From the NCBI GenBank assembly GCA_019787685.1, contig JAHNUO010000009.1:1897658-1961657 (forward strand): a stretch of DNA of 64,000 nucleotides. Reading direction: 5' to 3'. The notes beneath the pieces are model-generated. The model saw only the letters and a program-made list of their open reading frames with translations, did not search any database and was not told where the DNA came from. How positions within the stretch are numbered: position 1 is the first letter of the stretch; every line of letters begins with the position of its first letter. The stretch comes from Chiua virens. Its lineage: Eukaryota; Basidiomycota; Agaricomycetes; Boletales; Boletaceae. Positions 34,823-46,790 of the stretch are shown here, in pieces. The position numbers were made by a program, and so were the translations under genes.

Positions 34823-37174
34823 ATGTCTTTGGAGTGTTGGGTCTACGGTAGCGACATCGAACATTGCTTCGTCATCCACATTCAAAGCACGACGATGACT
34901 GTGGCATCCCTGAAGAAAGTCATCAAGGACGAGAAACGTGTGGATTTTAGTGCCATAGACGCGGACAAGCTCGATCTCTACAGCATTCCCAGTCCCGGAA
35001 ATCTGTCCGAATTGGAGCACTGGACGCCCGAAGGCAAACGTCGCCTCCCCCCACGAGTCAACGTAGTCCAGTTGAAGGACGATCTCATCATCGTCAATAT
35101 GCACACCCTAGGTTTGAGACTTTGATACGGTCCACGGCGTTGTATTTCTGAAGCGGGAAACCCTTTCTATCTGACTTCACAGTGCTTAATTGTTGGGTGC
35201 GTGGCCATGACATTGGCCACGTCTTCCCCGTCAAGATTCCGAGCACAGAGACTGTGGCATCCTTGAAGAAAGCCATAAAGAGCGAGAAACCGGTAGATTT
35301 TGGTGCCGTGGACGCGGAAAAGCTTGATTTATGTAAAATTTCCCTTCCTTACGACAACCATCTTAGCCAGGCATTGAAGGAGCTTGCGTCTGACCGCACC
35401 ACACTGTTGACGCCAATGGCTGTCCTATCTGGTATCTTCGGCGAAGCTCCTCCTCCGAAGCACGTTCATGTCATCATCGAACCTCCTCGTGAGCCTGTGC
35501 CCTATGATTCCCGGACTCGATTACGTTCCTGACATTCTCAATTCTGTCATCGTTCCCATCAGACGTCAGTGCTAGTTCGTTACAAGCGAATGAATCGGAC
35601 GACGCGCTCACTCTACTCGTTCAATGTGAGGGCTTCCTCCCCGTCTTTTGTTTTCTTTTTTTCGTACGAGTGAGCGGTTGACCGGTATTATCCGAGCAGC
35701 ATTCATTCGCACGACGACCATTACGTCGAGGAGTCTTACCCCTTCCCAAACCGCAAAGTCCAGCGAGTATGCTAAATTTCAATCCGAGGATCGGAGGATC
35801 TTGGACTGCCGCAGTTCTGCGGTCAAACCGGTCAATACCGTGGCACCTCCTATACAGCTGTTTCACCCGGCATTCGCTTATTTCTCTAGCAAGGCATTTG
35901 ACCCTGCATACGACGTTCCAGATTCCGTCGTCCGCGAGGTTCGGGATCTTATGGCCGAGTTTTCTCTGATCTTCACCAAGGAGAATGCGCGTCAGTCCCA
36001 TCTCAAATCTCTTTTGTCGGCAGCTATCAACTACCCTCTCACCTCCGAGAACAACTCTGACAAGACTCTTCCGGATTTCGTCGTGCGGAGCTCGTGTGGA
36101 GCGTCACCAACATACCTAGTGGTTGGCGAGGAGAAGAATGAATTTGGTGACGGGGGATCCGATCCCTCGGCACAGGCCGCCTTCTCATTTATGCGCACAG
36201 TCAGTCAACACGAGGTAAAAGTGACCATTCCACGTTCATTGCCTCCTTGCTTTACTGGCGCTTTCTCCGCACAGATGGAAAAACTCCGTCTCAAATGTTG
36301 CTGCCCTGCTTTCATCATTGCACATGCAGGACCTTGGCTCACGATTATGGGTGGCGTCGTCACTTCGAACTGCATTGTCCAGCGGCTCACTGACTTTCTT
36401 TGGATTCCTGTCCACTCGACTCACGACGATGGTCAATTTCGCCGAATTGCCCGTGTCTTCTACGCGCTCAGAGAATCGATCGAAGCGCTGGACTCGTGGT
36501 ACAAATCAGTCGATGCGTTGCCCGCTTTTGACACTTCGGTTTCCAAGCCCCACCCTCGGTTCTTCCCATCCGCTCGCGCGTACAGGGATGGTGACTCGAA
36601 CACCCTGGTTGAGTTTGCATATCAAAAACCTCTCGAAAACGACGCGTCTTGTGTAACCTACCATGCCAAGACACTCGAGGACAACCCGAAGGACGTCGTC
36701 GTCAAGTTTGTCACCTCGTACGGTGTAGACGTGCACCGGGAGATGGCATCGGCCGGTTACGCCCCAAAGATTCTGTACTATGGTCCGATCAACGTCACGC
36801 CTGACATGCCGACGTATGGCGATCTACGTATGGTGGTCATGGAGTACGTGAATGGGTGGACGCTCGGTAATGCATTCGCGCAAGCCAAGGTTCCTGGAAG
36901 CTTTGAATCCGACATCCGCCATGCATTCAAGCACCTTCATGACAGCGGTTACGTGTGTGGTGACCTCCGATCGCCAAATATCATGATCACGACAGAAGGA
37001 AAGCTGCGACTGATTGACTTTGACTGGGCCGGTAAGACAGGAGAAGTACGATATCCTGCTGCAGTGTCAAGGTCGGTCGACTGGCCCGCAGGCGTGCAAG
37101 GGGGGGCGTTCATTCGGCAAGAACACGACCGTGCTATGTTGGATAATTTGATTTCCCAGTATTGTTCGGGGTAA
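34823..37174 (+). CDS. Crinkler-type protein with two ubiquitin-like headers, nuclease-like and kinase-like regions
   Basis: Four exons, 34823-35111, 35183-35488, 35563-35625, 35700-37174: 710 residues. Residues 1-95 are a Crinkler N-terminal ubiquitin-like header (LECWVYGSDI...VASLKKVIKDEK). Residues 97-195 are a second header (LNCWVRGHDI...VASLKKAIKSEK), so the header is duplicated. Residues about 340-370 contain PDFVV and VVGEEKNEFGDGG, fitting the D...ExK core of a PD-(D/E)xK nuclease. Residues about 550-665 resemble a protein kinase: VVVKF, MVVMEYVNG hinge, GDLRSPNIMI catalytic loop, LIDFDW. Nuclease-plus-kinase tips are known in CR-type conflict proteins. The start is the MSLECW Met; METPMS 12 bases upstream is possible. 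Confidence 0.8.
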
Positions 37175-37280
37175 CCTTACTCTACATATATCACCTAAAA
37201 ATAGCCCCGTTGTGCAGAAGTGGTCGGTCGTGACAAGCACTGTGCATGATTTACTTAATTTTTGACTCTGCCGGTGCCAT

Positions 37281-38300
37281 CGGCCTGCTCGGGTGCAGAG
37301 ATGAGAGAAGCTTGCCCCGATATTGGATGCGTGTTTACTGTTTGTCTCGCTCCCATTCTCAGGATTGCGGCTAAGTTTGTGGCGCGCTACGGTGCCCTTT
37401 CTGTGGCACTGGCGCTTGCTCAGGCCGCTGTCCCGGCGGGCCGTCATGGTGGGCCCTTCCGCGATAACGACCCTTGGCAGGTGCTGGTCCCCCTCCCCCC
37501 CGACCGGGGACGCGCATTCGCGCACAAAGCCACCTGGACCCATGGCATCATCACCGGCTTACTGTCATTCTCACGTGAGGCGGCACCGTGCAAAATGTGA
37601 CAACTCATATATATTAGAAGCATCTCATGGACTAGGTTAGGTTAGGTTACTCAATTCCGATCTCCGACATCTTTCATTTTCAACTGTACAATGTTGTATT
37701 GTTTGAGTAAAATATTCTGGGTCAAATGATGTGCTTTCCGAAGGATTTCGGTAAGATGTCAGCATGGTATGAGACAACCGAGGGGGAAGCATTGTGTACT
37801 AGATTGTCCACGTGAAAATGACAGTAACGGCGGGCCACGCACTTCCCGATGGCACTCGTTCCGATGGCTCGGATCCGGCGGCCCATCTGACGATGGGACG
37901 AGTGCCAACATCCGTGGCTCAGACTCGTGAAAGTCTGGCCGCGACCGCTGGGTTTTAGCCAGCGTCGATCGGATGGTCCTCGCCGTGCGACGCCCAGTAG
38001 CCTGGACGCAACGACGGGCTTACCAGCCCGCCGCGCACAGCGATTGTGCCCTATACCCCCACCCCGCGGGGCGACCCTCCAGCGTCACACTGGAGGGGAG
38101 GGAGGCAAGCGTCGCGCGACACCCACTAACGTGGATGCAGTCGCCAGCTTAACAGCTGGTTACGCGCCATGACGCGTCGTGCCACACGTTCCGATGACTC
38201 GGATCCAGCGGTATACTGGCCCATCTGGCGATGAGGTGTGTGGCACATAGAGGAAGTGAAGAACGCGACACGCGAGCTATTTGAACCTCGTGACAAACAT
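37281..38300 (+). repeat. Left arm of a 0.9 kb inverted repeat
   Basis: Matches 45895-46790 in inverted orientation. Shared landmarks include GTTCCGATGRCTCGGATCC, CGATCGGATGGTCCTC, ACCCCGCGGGGCGACCCTCC and CTAACGTGGATGCAGTCGCC. The arm is rich in internal hairpins. It differs from the right arm by a 263 bp insertion at 37562-37824, and it carries one copy of a segment that is duplicated in the right arm. No coding frame is conserved between the arms. Confidence 0.88.
37562..37824. mobile_element. 263 bp MITE with TA target duplication
   Basis: Terminal inverted repeats CTGTCATTCTCACGTG (left) and the complement of CTGTCATTTTCACGTG (right), 15 of 16 identical, flanked by TA on both sides. The inverted right arm has the empty site (GGCTTAACGGCC with a single TA), which dates insertion after the arms were duplicated. 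Inside lie three TTAGG units (about 37634-37650). No coding capacity. TA targeting suggests mobilisation by a Tc1/mariner-type enzyme. Confidence 0.88.
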
Positions 38301-38984
38301 AAACAAATACATGCGAATCTCCGAATAAGGTAGCTGTGCAAAATCCAACCAATGTCACGTGCCGTCGCGAATGTGATCCATGATAACGTACATCTCACAG
38401 ACTCGCTACGTAAGTTTTTCTATTGACGATGAGAGTTCGGTCGGCCGCACAATGTATACATATCTGTGTAAAGGACTCATCTGCAGAAATATACCAATAG
38501 TTTTTCTCTACATCCGGAGCGTTTCAGCCGATGCGAGTGTAACGTGAACGTATTTAAATGCTTTGACACACACAATGTAACATAGTCTGGTCGGCGCGAA
38601 TATATTATGTTAAGTTGTTCAATCACGCTACCGACGAGGAAATCAAATGGCGTGCGGCTAGGTGACAAATAAATGTATCTACGGTGTAGGAGAGCAAAGT
38701 ATCCGCACTGTGTTCAATGGAACGGCGCGTGGTGAGGAGAATAAGGATGGGCTACGGCCACAGTAGTGAATAGAAGGATGGTGGCCGACTGAATGGGCAC
38801 ATTGTGTTCGGCGTGTCGGAGTATGGTGCGGACCATAAGAGTCGGGCTATAACGGGAGAACACGATTGGCCGTCGGCAAAGGGAATCGCCACCGCCGCGT
38901 TGCCGGAACATGAGGCAACAAGTTATGAGCTTCTTATTTTGAGCCACGACTCAGCTTGGTTTCCAACACACCTTGCGGGACTCC
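38301..38984. other. Leader region of gene A, duplicated
   Basis: From about 38590 the sequence is homologous to 43290 onward, upstream of gene B, but more diverged than the genes themselves. No independent gene is supported. Confidence 0.5.
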
Positions 38985-40728
38985 ATGTCGAACCCAAAAA
39001 CGTTAACCTTACGTATCCCAACGCAGAAGAAATCAAAGCGTAAACGTCCTGTGACTACAATGAGCGACGACCATTGCGACGGAGGAAGGGAAATGGGCGA
39101 TAACGGTGGGTGTGCGACGTTGTCTCGGGGCACGGGGGTTGACCAGGGTGGCGAGCAGCTGGCGAGTCCTCAGATTCCTCCGAACCACAGCTGAGGGTGG
39201 AGAAGGCATTCTGTAACTTCTGCGGGGACCACATGGGCGACCAATTCAACCAGTGCGTGGACTGCGGCGGCTACATGTGCGAACAGAAGGTTCCAGACGG
39301 CCCGGGGTGCATTTGGGTGGGGACCCTCGACCGCAAGATTCCGTTTCGCTGCATCGTCTGCGAGCCACGCCATTGGAGGAAGATGGCGGACGCGCCAAAG
39401 GGAGACGACGGCTGCTTGCCTGTGAGTGACCCACGCGGATCCCTCTTCAGGCATCAGACGGCCCGAGTGATGTACCAACACACAGTACGGCTTCACCGGC
39501 TATGGTGGCAGAAAGCGGTCGAAGTTGACGTGGCCCATGGTGCTCGCCACCTTCACACTGGCGGGTTTGCCGGACAAGTACATGCAGAAGTCATTACGGT
39601 TTGACATCGAAATGCAGTACATGTCCCAGAAAGAGAACGTGAGTTCACAGTCGACCAGTCTCCTCTGAGGGATAACACCCGACGGCCGGCGACAGCTTTT
39701 CCTTCTAAAAGGGAACTTGAGCGAGAACACGAACAAGAAAGATGCAGACGCACTACCGCGAGGGGCGGAGTTCATCGCGCGCTCCGTTCGATCTAATGTG
39801 CCGGCGAATACGTTCATCGTAATCGACACACATTCGGAAGCAAGGACCGGGAGGCTGCAGTGGACGGACCGCGCAAGGAGGCCGATGAATAGTCCGGCGA
39901 GTGAGGTTGTGCACAAGTTCGTGGGGCAGCCGCTGCTGGAGCAGGCGAAGGGGGCGGCAGTGCAGGCCCGTCTCTGCATTCAGCCAGGATCGGCGAGGAG
40001 CTGGTACGATGGCTCGCCGTTTTCAAGGGGTGGATGGAGGGGGTTGTTCCTCGTGACCCCCGGGCCGGCCATGCGCATCGGGGAGTCGTTTGCGGACGTG
40101 AGGGGCCTCGTGGAAAGGTGCGTGATTTGCTGTTGGGAATGGGTTGGACGCCGGACGAGATGCTGAGGGACGGACTAGCGACATCTTCGACTTCGTGCTA
40201 GGATTTGCCGGGTCGTCCACCCTTCCGACCCAAGTTCAAAATGCGTTAAGCCGAGTGATCGAGCGGTTAGGCGTGGACAAGACGATGGGTTTGTGGGACA
40301 CCGTCATGTCCGTCGTCGGTCAGGATCTGCACCTGCTGGAGGTGAATAGCGTGGTGGCGATATTCAAGGAGCGAGGATCGACCGAGGTATTGTCGAGGAA
40401 GATCGCCCGGCACGCGCCTCCGATGCGACCGTGGGGGGTCGAGTTCCGGGCCTGTGGGACGCCGAATTGCGACCGGACGACGTTCGACTTCTACGTGCAG
40501 AACGACGGATACGATGTTCGAATGACTTGCAGAGCGTGCGGGTGGAAGTCCGCATGGGTGAAGGAGCGCCACTGGGGACACCACGTTTTCAGACTGGACA
40601 ACACCCTCCCCACAGTGTTCTGGCACAGTTATCCGCCTTCTGAGGCGCTATACAACATATTCATTGAGGCGAGCAAGGAAAAGTGGAAAGAGGGTCGCGG
40701 CCAAGTGGAGTGCAAGTGGACGAAGTAG
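38985..40728 (+). CDS. Gene A: zinc-finger/dyad family protein, Cys position lost
   Basis: Five exons, 38985-39105, 39159-39421, 39486-39638, 39696-40117, 40179-40728: 502 residues. A basic tail (LRIPTQKKSKRKRP) precedes a Cys-rich finger FCNFCGDHMGD...CVDCGGYMCE...FRCIVC (about 52-110), YGFTGYGGRKRSKLTWPMVL (exon 3), a strand ending IDTHSE with His225, GWRGLFLVTPGP, where Pro301 sits at the Cys position of its paralogues, FDFVLGFAG, and a C-terminal ribbon CGTPNC...CRACGWKS. It is nearly identical to gene B. The family is one I know only as hypothetical agaricomycete proteins. If the His/Cys pair is catalytic, this copy is a pseudoenzyme. The start Met is chosen by alignment to gene B. Confidence 0.82.
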
Positions 40729-43689
40729 ACACACGTAATGACCCTTGCCTCCCTGCAACATAGGCCAATACAACATCCTGTTTCACGGACAGTAAGCCGC
40801 CACTATGAGACGCAATTGCCGTGCGGAACGCTTGTCATTTGTGACGGGTCATATAGCAACAAAGGAGCAACGCTTAGATTCTGACTTTGCATCCCTCGAC
40901 GTATCGGCGTACATCGACGCGATTCTTGGCACACCCCACAGCGGCGCGAGTGCCGCTTTTGCTCGCTCGGGCATTTATCCTCTGGTTTGCTTCGAAGTGT
41001 TTCTGCGAGGGTGTTGCTAGATTCACCACGACTTCATCAGGAGTGTCGTTTACCTCTTGTAGTTTCACTCGCCATAGTTCTGCGGTGTATGTTAAACGCC
41101 ATCGTTCCCATCCGTCCATGTAGTGCAATTTAGTTTACGTGATGCTAGACTACTACGAACCTACAGGCAGGACGATTAATGCCATATGGAACACACTACA
41201 TGTAATATCTGACTCGCACTGCGGCGGGGGAAGGGTGTTATCGCGTCAATTCGCACCATTCCGCGCAAAAGGACACGCTGGAAAAGCTTCCTCGACGCTT
41301 CCATTGGCTTCCTCACATTGTCTCACGTTCACAGTCGTCGGTCGCTGGCGAGTCGTTCCTCCGTTGTTGTACATGGGGTAAGGCGTCTTCTTTTCTGTTC
41401 TATTGTCTGCAGGTGCCAAGTTGTTCACAGCTTGATGCACCAGCTACTGCGTCTTGCTCCTCGTCTCATTGTGGATGAATACCTGCCTCCTATCCCCCCC
41501 TCACGGCCTGAAAGATTACCCACCATTTGTGAAGATGCAAATTTTTCGTTTCCAAAAACGTTCCTGTGATTGGTTGGCCGTATTGAAGCGGTATTTGTGC
41601 TGCACGCTGCGTGAGATTCAATGAGTTCGTTCAAGTTGAGTGGGGGCGCTCTGTGGAAAAGGTCCACTTAACTGTAGTCAGCCTCGGGACGTGACATCAC
41701 TGCACGAATGTTCTCGTCCGGAACAACTACGAGGTGGGTGACGTCGCCACTGTCGATATTAGACTCAGTTCATCCTTGATACTTACCAGGGCTGCGCTCA
41801 GCGATGTCGGGAAATGATTACTGATGACTCGCGGCGGCGTCAGGTTAGGCCATTGACCCGGGCACAGTGACAATGTGAGACAGAAAATCTGTGCGATCCT
41901 CCTAATCGATCGAGATCCAGCAGAAAATGAAAGACGAACTTATCGCGGTGGTGTTCGTGGGTGCTGCCATCCAAGACTACAATCGAACATGAACTCGTGA
42001 AGCGTGCTGCTGGCCCTCGATGCACTACGACACACTCTCCTTCGCGATGCCCCTTTCGATCCAATACCTCTGCGTTCCTTAGCCTAACCTGACTATAAGC
42101 ATCTCTACCGGAACAACGCGTTCCACCAGGTGACAACAACAAACAGACCCCTCTTGCCTCCAGCATCTTGAAGTTACGAAGTTTCCCACAGAAAGTACCA
42201 CGTCGAATCATGCATCGCAGGCTATGCCACATCGTCCCCTTTCGAACCCGTTATCCGATCAGTTGTGCCTTGAACAACGAAATATTGAATCGACTCGGAC
42301 AGAATCACCATGTACCCCGACGAGCGTAAGGACTGGGCCTAATAAGGAGCGACATCAGTCAACGTCGTGTGGGACGAGACTGAAGGTGCTGTGGGAGCAA
42401 GCACGAGCTAGTGATCACGACGCTTTTCGCAAATTTTTAGTCAGGTCTGAATGGTATCCAGAACGCGAAGAAACTGCTTAGAATACATATAGATTGCCAT
42501 TTGGGAGATGGCGATATTTGGAGTTTCGCCGGGCTGTAATATGCGGGTGGGAACTTGAAATACGTACGGGAATGTTCCCACGCGACCGAATGTGGGCTTA
42601 AGCAATAAGTTTAAATGTTACGATTAGATTCCGGTCAATACTTCATGTATAAACATTTAATCCTGGCTTAAATGAGAAGTCAAGCCAATACTTGAAATGA
42701 AGTCTAGAATGATGTGCCAAGATAAACAATGTAGGATTATAGTACCGACTGCAAATTAGATGAATGCTCAAACTTATCGTTCGGTCGCACGACAACACTT
42801 CTATGCATACTTCAAATTGCCACCCACGTATTTTAGTCTGACGAAAATTACAATACCGCCGTCTCCCAAACATTAATCCATACTTGAAGTACTTTTTTTA
42901 CATTCTGGATGCCATTCAGACTTAGCTAAAATCCTGCAAAATAACGCGAAAAACACGTTTATGTAACCTCGTATTTGTAGTTACGTGTAACGTTTAGGCC
43001 CAACAACGAAGCGATAAAACAGTGCGCCGATTTCCTACCTCTCCTGACTACGCCACCAAACGATGCTGTCCTGTGGTGCTCTCTATCCTTGCCATTCCCT
43101 TCCGTATCAACACACGGGCAACGAAGGCAGAGAAATCAACGGTGTCGATGATTTGCACGTTTGGCAGACCGCGACGCGGGTCACGGGGTCATGTCACAGG
43201 GCTCGTTTAATGTTTCTGTAACTTACCTTGTTGGTGGATTAACACGTTTGCGCGTTGTAAACAAGGTTTTTGCCGGCGGAGCGCGGCGCTCACCAAGTTA
43301 GTACACTAAACTATTCGTGCACGCTAGCGACGAGTAAGCTAAACGGCGTAGGAATATGCCACGCGAGAACAGGACCAATGTGCCTGCGGCACAAGTTATA
43401 GGGCTGGTCAGAGAGGGTGGTGTAGCGGAGTGTGGCGTGGACAATAGCGGTGATTTGTGCCACAGTGGGGGACATGAGAAAGTGGCTGCCAGTGGCACAA
43501 TGAGCAAATTGTGTCCTGCGGGTGGTGTGTGGGTGTGGACAATAAGAGCTGTCGCTACAATGGAGGGAGGAGGTGATTAGGCGTCGGCAAAGAAGACCGT
43601 CGCGTTTCCGGAACACGAGGCAACAATTTAAGAACTTGGCCCTTCGTCGAGCGACAACCCAGCTCGCTCTCGAACACAACCTGGAAGGC
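40729..43689. other. Intergenic, no gene supported
   Basis: Two facing frames (41840-42232 minus and 42224-42481 plus) lack recognisable motifs and are left uncalled. A foldback element lies at 42499-42875. From about 43290 the sequence is homologous to the leader of gene A. Confidence 0.45.
42499..42875. repeat. Degenerate foldback element of about 380 bp
   Basis: Left arm 42499-42622 and right arm 42765-42875 are imperfect inverted copies. TTTGGGAGATGGCG at the left pairs with the complement of CGCCGTCTCCCAAAC at the right, and ACGCGACCGAA pairs with TTCGGTCGCAC further in. Many differences between arms look like C-to-T or G-to-A transitions, as expected of an old, methylated or RIP-like mutated repeat. 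No coding capacity. Confidence 0.65.
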
Positions 43690-45421
43690 ATGTCGAATTC
43701 AAGGCCGTTAACCCTCCGTATCCCGGCGCGGAAGAAACTGAAGCGTAAACGCTCCGTCGCTCTGAGCGACGATGGTTGCAATGATGGGAGGAAGACCAGC
43801 GATAATGGTGAGTGGCAGCATGGTCTCACGGCACGGATGCTTACCTGGACGGCGTGCAGCTAGCGAGTCTCCAGAATCTTCCGAACCGCAACTGACGGTG
43901 GAGAAGGAATTCTGTAACTTCTGCGGGGATCACATGGGCGACCAATTCAACCAGTGCGTGGACTGCGGCGGCTACATGTGCGAACAGAAGGTTCCAGACG
44001 GCCCGGGGTGCATTTGGGTGGGGACCCTCGACCGCAAGATTCCGTTTCGCTGCATCGTCTGCGAGCCACGCCATTGGAGGAAGATGGCGGACGCGCCAAA
44101 GGGAGACGACGGCTGCTTGCCTGTGAGTGGATCCCTCTTCAGGCGTCAGACGGCCCGAGTGATGTACCAACACACAGTACGGCTTCACCGGCTATGGTGG
44201 CAGAAAGCGGTCGAAGTTGACGTGGCCCATGGTGCTCGCCACCTTCACACTGGCGGGTTTGCCGGACAAGTACATGCAGAAGTCACTATGGTGCGACTTC
44301 GAAGTGCAGTACATGTCCCAGAAACAGAACGTGAGTTCACAGTCGACCAGTCTCCACTCTGAGAAATAACACCCGACGGCCGGCGACAGCTTTTCCTTCT
44401 AAAAGGGAACTTGAGCGAGAACACGAACAAGAAAGATGCAGACGCACTACCGCGAGGGGCGGAGTTCATCGCGCGCTCCGTTCGATCTAATGTGCCGGCG
44501 AATACGTTCATCGTAATCGACACACACTCGGAGGAACGGACCGGGAGGCTGCAGTGGACGGACCGCGCAAGGAGGCCGATGAATAGTCCGGCGAGTGAGG
44601 TTGTGCACAAGTTCGTGGGGCAGCCGCTGCTGGAGCAGGCGAAGGGGGCGGCAGTGCAGGCCCGTCTCTGCATTCAGCCCGGATCGGCGAGGAGCTGGTA
44701 CGATGGCTCGCCGTTTTCAAGGGGTGGATGGAGGGTGTTATTCCTCGCGACCTGTGCGCCAGTCATGCGCATCGGGGAGTCGTTTGCGGACGTGAGGGGC
44801 CTCGTGGAAAGGTATGTGATATGCTGCTGTTGGGACGTTGGAGATGTTAAGCAGCGGACTAGCGACGTGTTCGACTTCGTGCTAGGATTTGCCGGGTCGT
44901 CCACTATTCCGACCCAAGTCAAAAACGCGGTAGGCCGAGTGATCGAGCGATTAGGCGTGGACAAGACGATGGGTTTGTGGGACACCGTCATGTCCGTCGT
45001 CGGTCAGGATCTGCACCTGCTGGAGGTGAATAGCGTGGTGGCGATATTCAAAGAGCGAGGATCGACCGAGGTATTGTCGAGGAAGATCGCCCGGCACGCG
45101 CCTCCGATGCGACCGTGGGGGGTCGAGTTCCGGGCCTGTGGGACGCCGAATTGCGACCGGACGACGTTCGACTTCTACGTGCAGAACGACGGATACGATG
45201 TTCGAATGACTTGCAGAGCGTGCGGGTGGAAGTCCGCATGGGTGAAGGAGCGCCACTGGGGACACCACGTTTTCAGACTGGACAACACCCTCCCCACAGT
45301 GTTCTGGCACAGCTATCCGCCTTCTGACGCGCTGAAAACCCTCTTTGTCGAGACGAGCAAGGGAAACGCAAAAGATGGCGGCGGCACAGCGGAGGGAAAG
45401 GTTCGAAAGCATCAACAGTAG
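43690..45421 (+). CDS. Gene B: zinc-finger/dyad family protein, dyad intact
   Basis: Five exons, 43690-43807, 43860-44122, 44178-44330, 44390-44811, 44863-45421: 504 residues. Same architecture as gene A: basic tail, finger CNFCGD...CVDCGG...CIVC (about 50-112), GYGGRKRSKLTWPMV, IDTHSEERTG with His224, RGGWRVLFLATCAPVMR with Cys300, FDFVLGFAGSST, a Leu-rich segment, RPWGVEFRACGTPNC and CRACGWKS (about 405-440). His and Cys are 76 residues apart, each at the end of a predicted beta strand, as in caspase/CHAT-clan folds. That fold is inference. Intron 4 (51 bp) is divisible by three, so skipping its removal would still leave an open frame. Confidence 0.85.
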
Positions 45422-45894
45422 ACAGACGTAATACCATGTCCCCTGTAACACATAGAATACCATAACCTATTTCACAATCTTCGACCCGGTGCAGGATTCG
45501 TAGTTCGCTATTCCGACGCTCCCCTCGCTTGATCGTATTATATTCCCCTGGAGACCATGCATTCGTAAGCTGGCCCTACTCCATGCACGCTTCACCCTGC
45601 CTTCCTGACACGACTCCTATTACATATGCCAGCGTGGCGTATGCTGCCTCTGCTCGTTCGTCCACATGGTCTGCAGATTTACCTCGCAGTCTCGGCGCGG
45701 TGCATAGTCAAACTCACTACTACGTTCGCGATGTCATCCGTCGTGCCGTTGTCCTCCCATAGTTTTTTTGCTCTTACAATTGAATTATATTTTATTTTAT
45801 TTTATTTTACGTGTCACACGCCTGCGGTATATCATGATGAGTCGTCGTCACATCACGTGACGTGATTAAGCAATGTATTTGTATGTATTTGTCA
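45422..45894. other. Intergenic, no gene seen
   Basis: Spacer between gene B and the right inverted arm. Holds an ATTTT microsatellite near 45787-45808. Confidence 0.5.
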
Positions 45895-46790
45895 CAAGGT
45901 TGAAATAGCTCGCGTGTCGCGCGTTCTTCACTTCCTCTGTGCCACACACCTCATCGCCAGATGGGCCAGTACGCTGGATCCGAGTCATCGGAACGTGTGG
46001 CACGACGCGTCATGGCGCGTAACCAGCTGTTAAGCTGGCGACTGCATCCACGTTAGTGGGTGTCGCGCGACGCTTGCCTACCTCTCACTTCCTCTGTGCC
46101 ACACACCTCATCGCCAGATGGGCCAGTACGCTGGATCCGAGTCATCGGAACGTGTGGCACGACGCGTCATGGCGCGTAACCAGCTGTTAAGCTGGCGACT
46201 GCATCCACGTTAGTGGGTGTCGCGCGACGCTTGCCTACCTCCCCTCCAGTGTGACGCTGGAGGGTCGCCCCGCGGGGTGGGGTATAGGGCACAATCGCTG
46301 TGCGCGGCGGGCTGGTAAGCCCGTCGTTGCGCCCAGGCTACTGGACGTCGCACTGCGAGGACCATCCGATCGACGCTGGCTAAACCCAGCGGTCGCGACC
46401 AGATTTTCACGAGTCTGAGCCACGGATGTTGGCACTCGTCCCATCGTCAGATGGGCCGCCGGATCCGAGCCATCGGAACGAGTGCCATCGGGAAGTGCGT
46501 GGCCGGCCGTTAAGCCGGCCATGATGCTGTAGGTCAAGGTGGCCCTGTCGGGGGGAAAGGGACCAGCCTACCTGCTAGGGGTCGTTATCGCGGAAGGGCC
46601 CACCATGGCCCGCCGGGACAGCGGCCTGAGCAAGCGCCAGTGCCACAGAAAGGGCACTGTAGCGCGCCACAAACCCAGCCGCAATCCTGAGAACGGGAGC
46701 GAGACAAACAGCGAACACGTATCCAACATCGGGGCAAACTTCTCATCCCTGCTGCACCCGAGCAGGCCGATCCTCAAGTATTCAATCCCC
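45895..46790 (-). repeat. Right arm of the inverted repeat, with an internal duplication
   Basis: Inverted match to 37281-38300. A segment of about 140 bp (CACTTCCTCTGTGCCACACACC through TTGCCTACCTC) is present twice in tandem, at about 45930-46080 and 46087-46240. The left arm has it once. The pair of arms encloses genes A and B and could allow inversion or hairpin formation of the whole 7.6 kb interior. Confidence 0.88.

Noticed and set aside
37281..38300. Structured RNA or rDNA fragment in the hairpin-rich inverted arms
   Set aside because: No rRNA, snRNA or tRNA consensus can be found; hairpins alone do not support an RNA gene.
41010..41060. Another hammerhead core (TCATCAG near a TTTAC)
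   Set aside because: No GAAA core at the right place and no closing stems.
41840..42481. Two facing hypothetical genes (41840-42232 minus, 42224-42481 plus)
   Set aside because: Low-complexity composition, no motifs, no splice support and overlapping ends; coding status cannot be supported.
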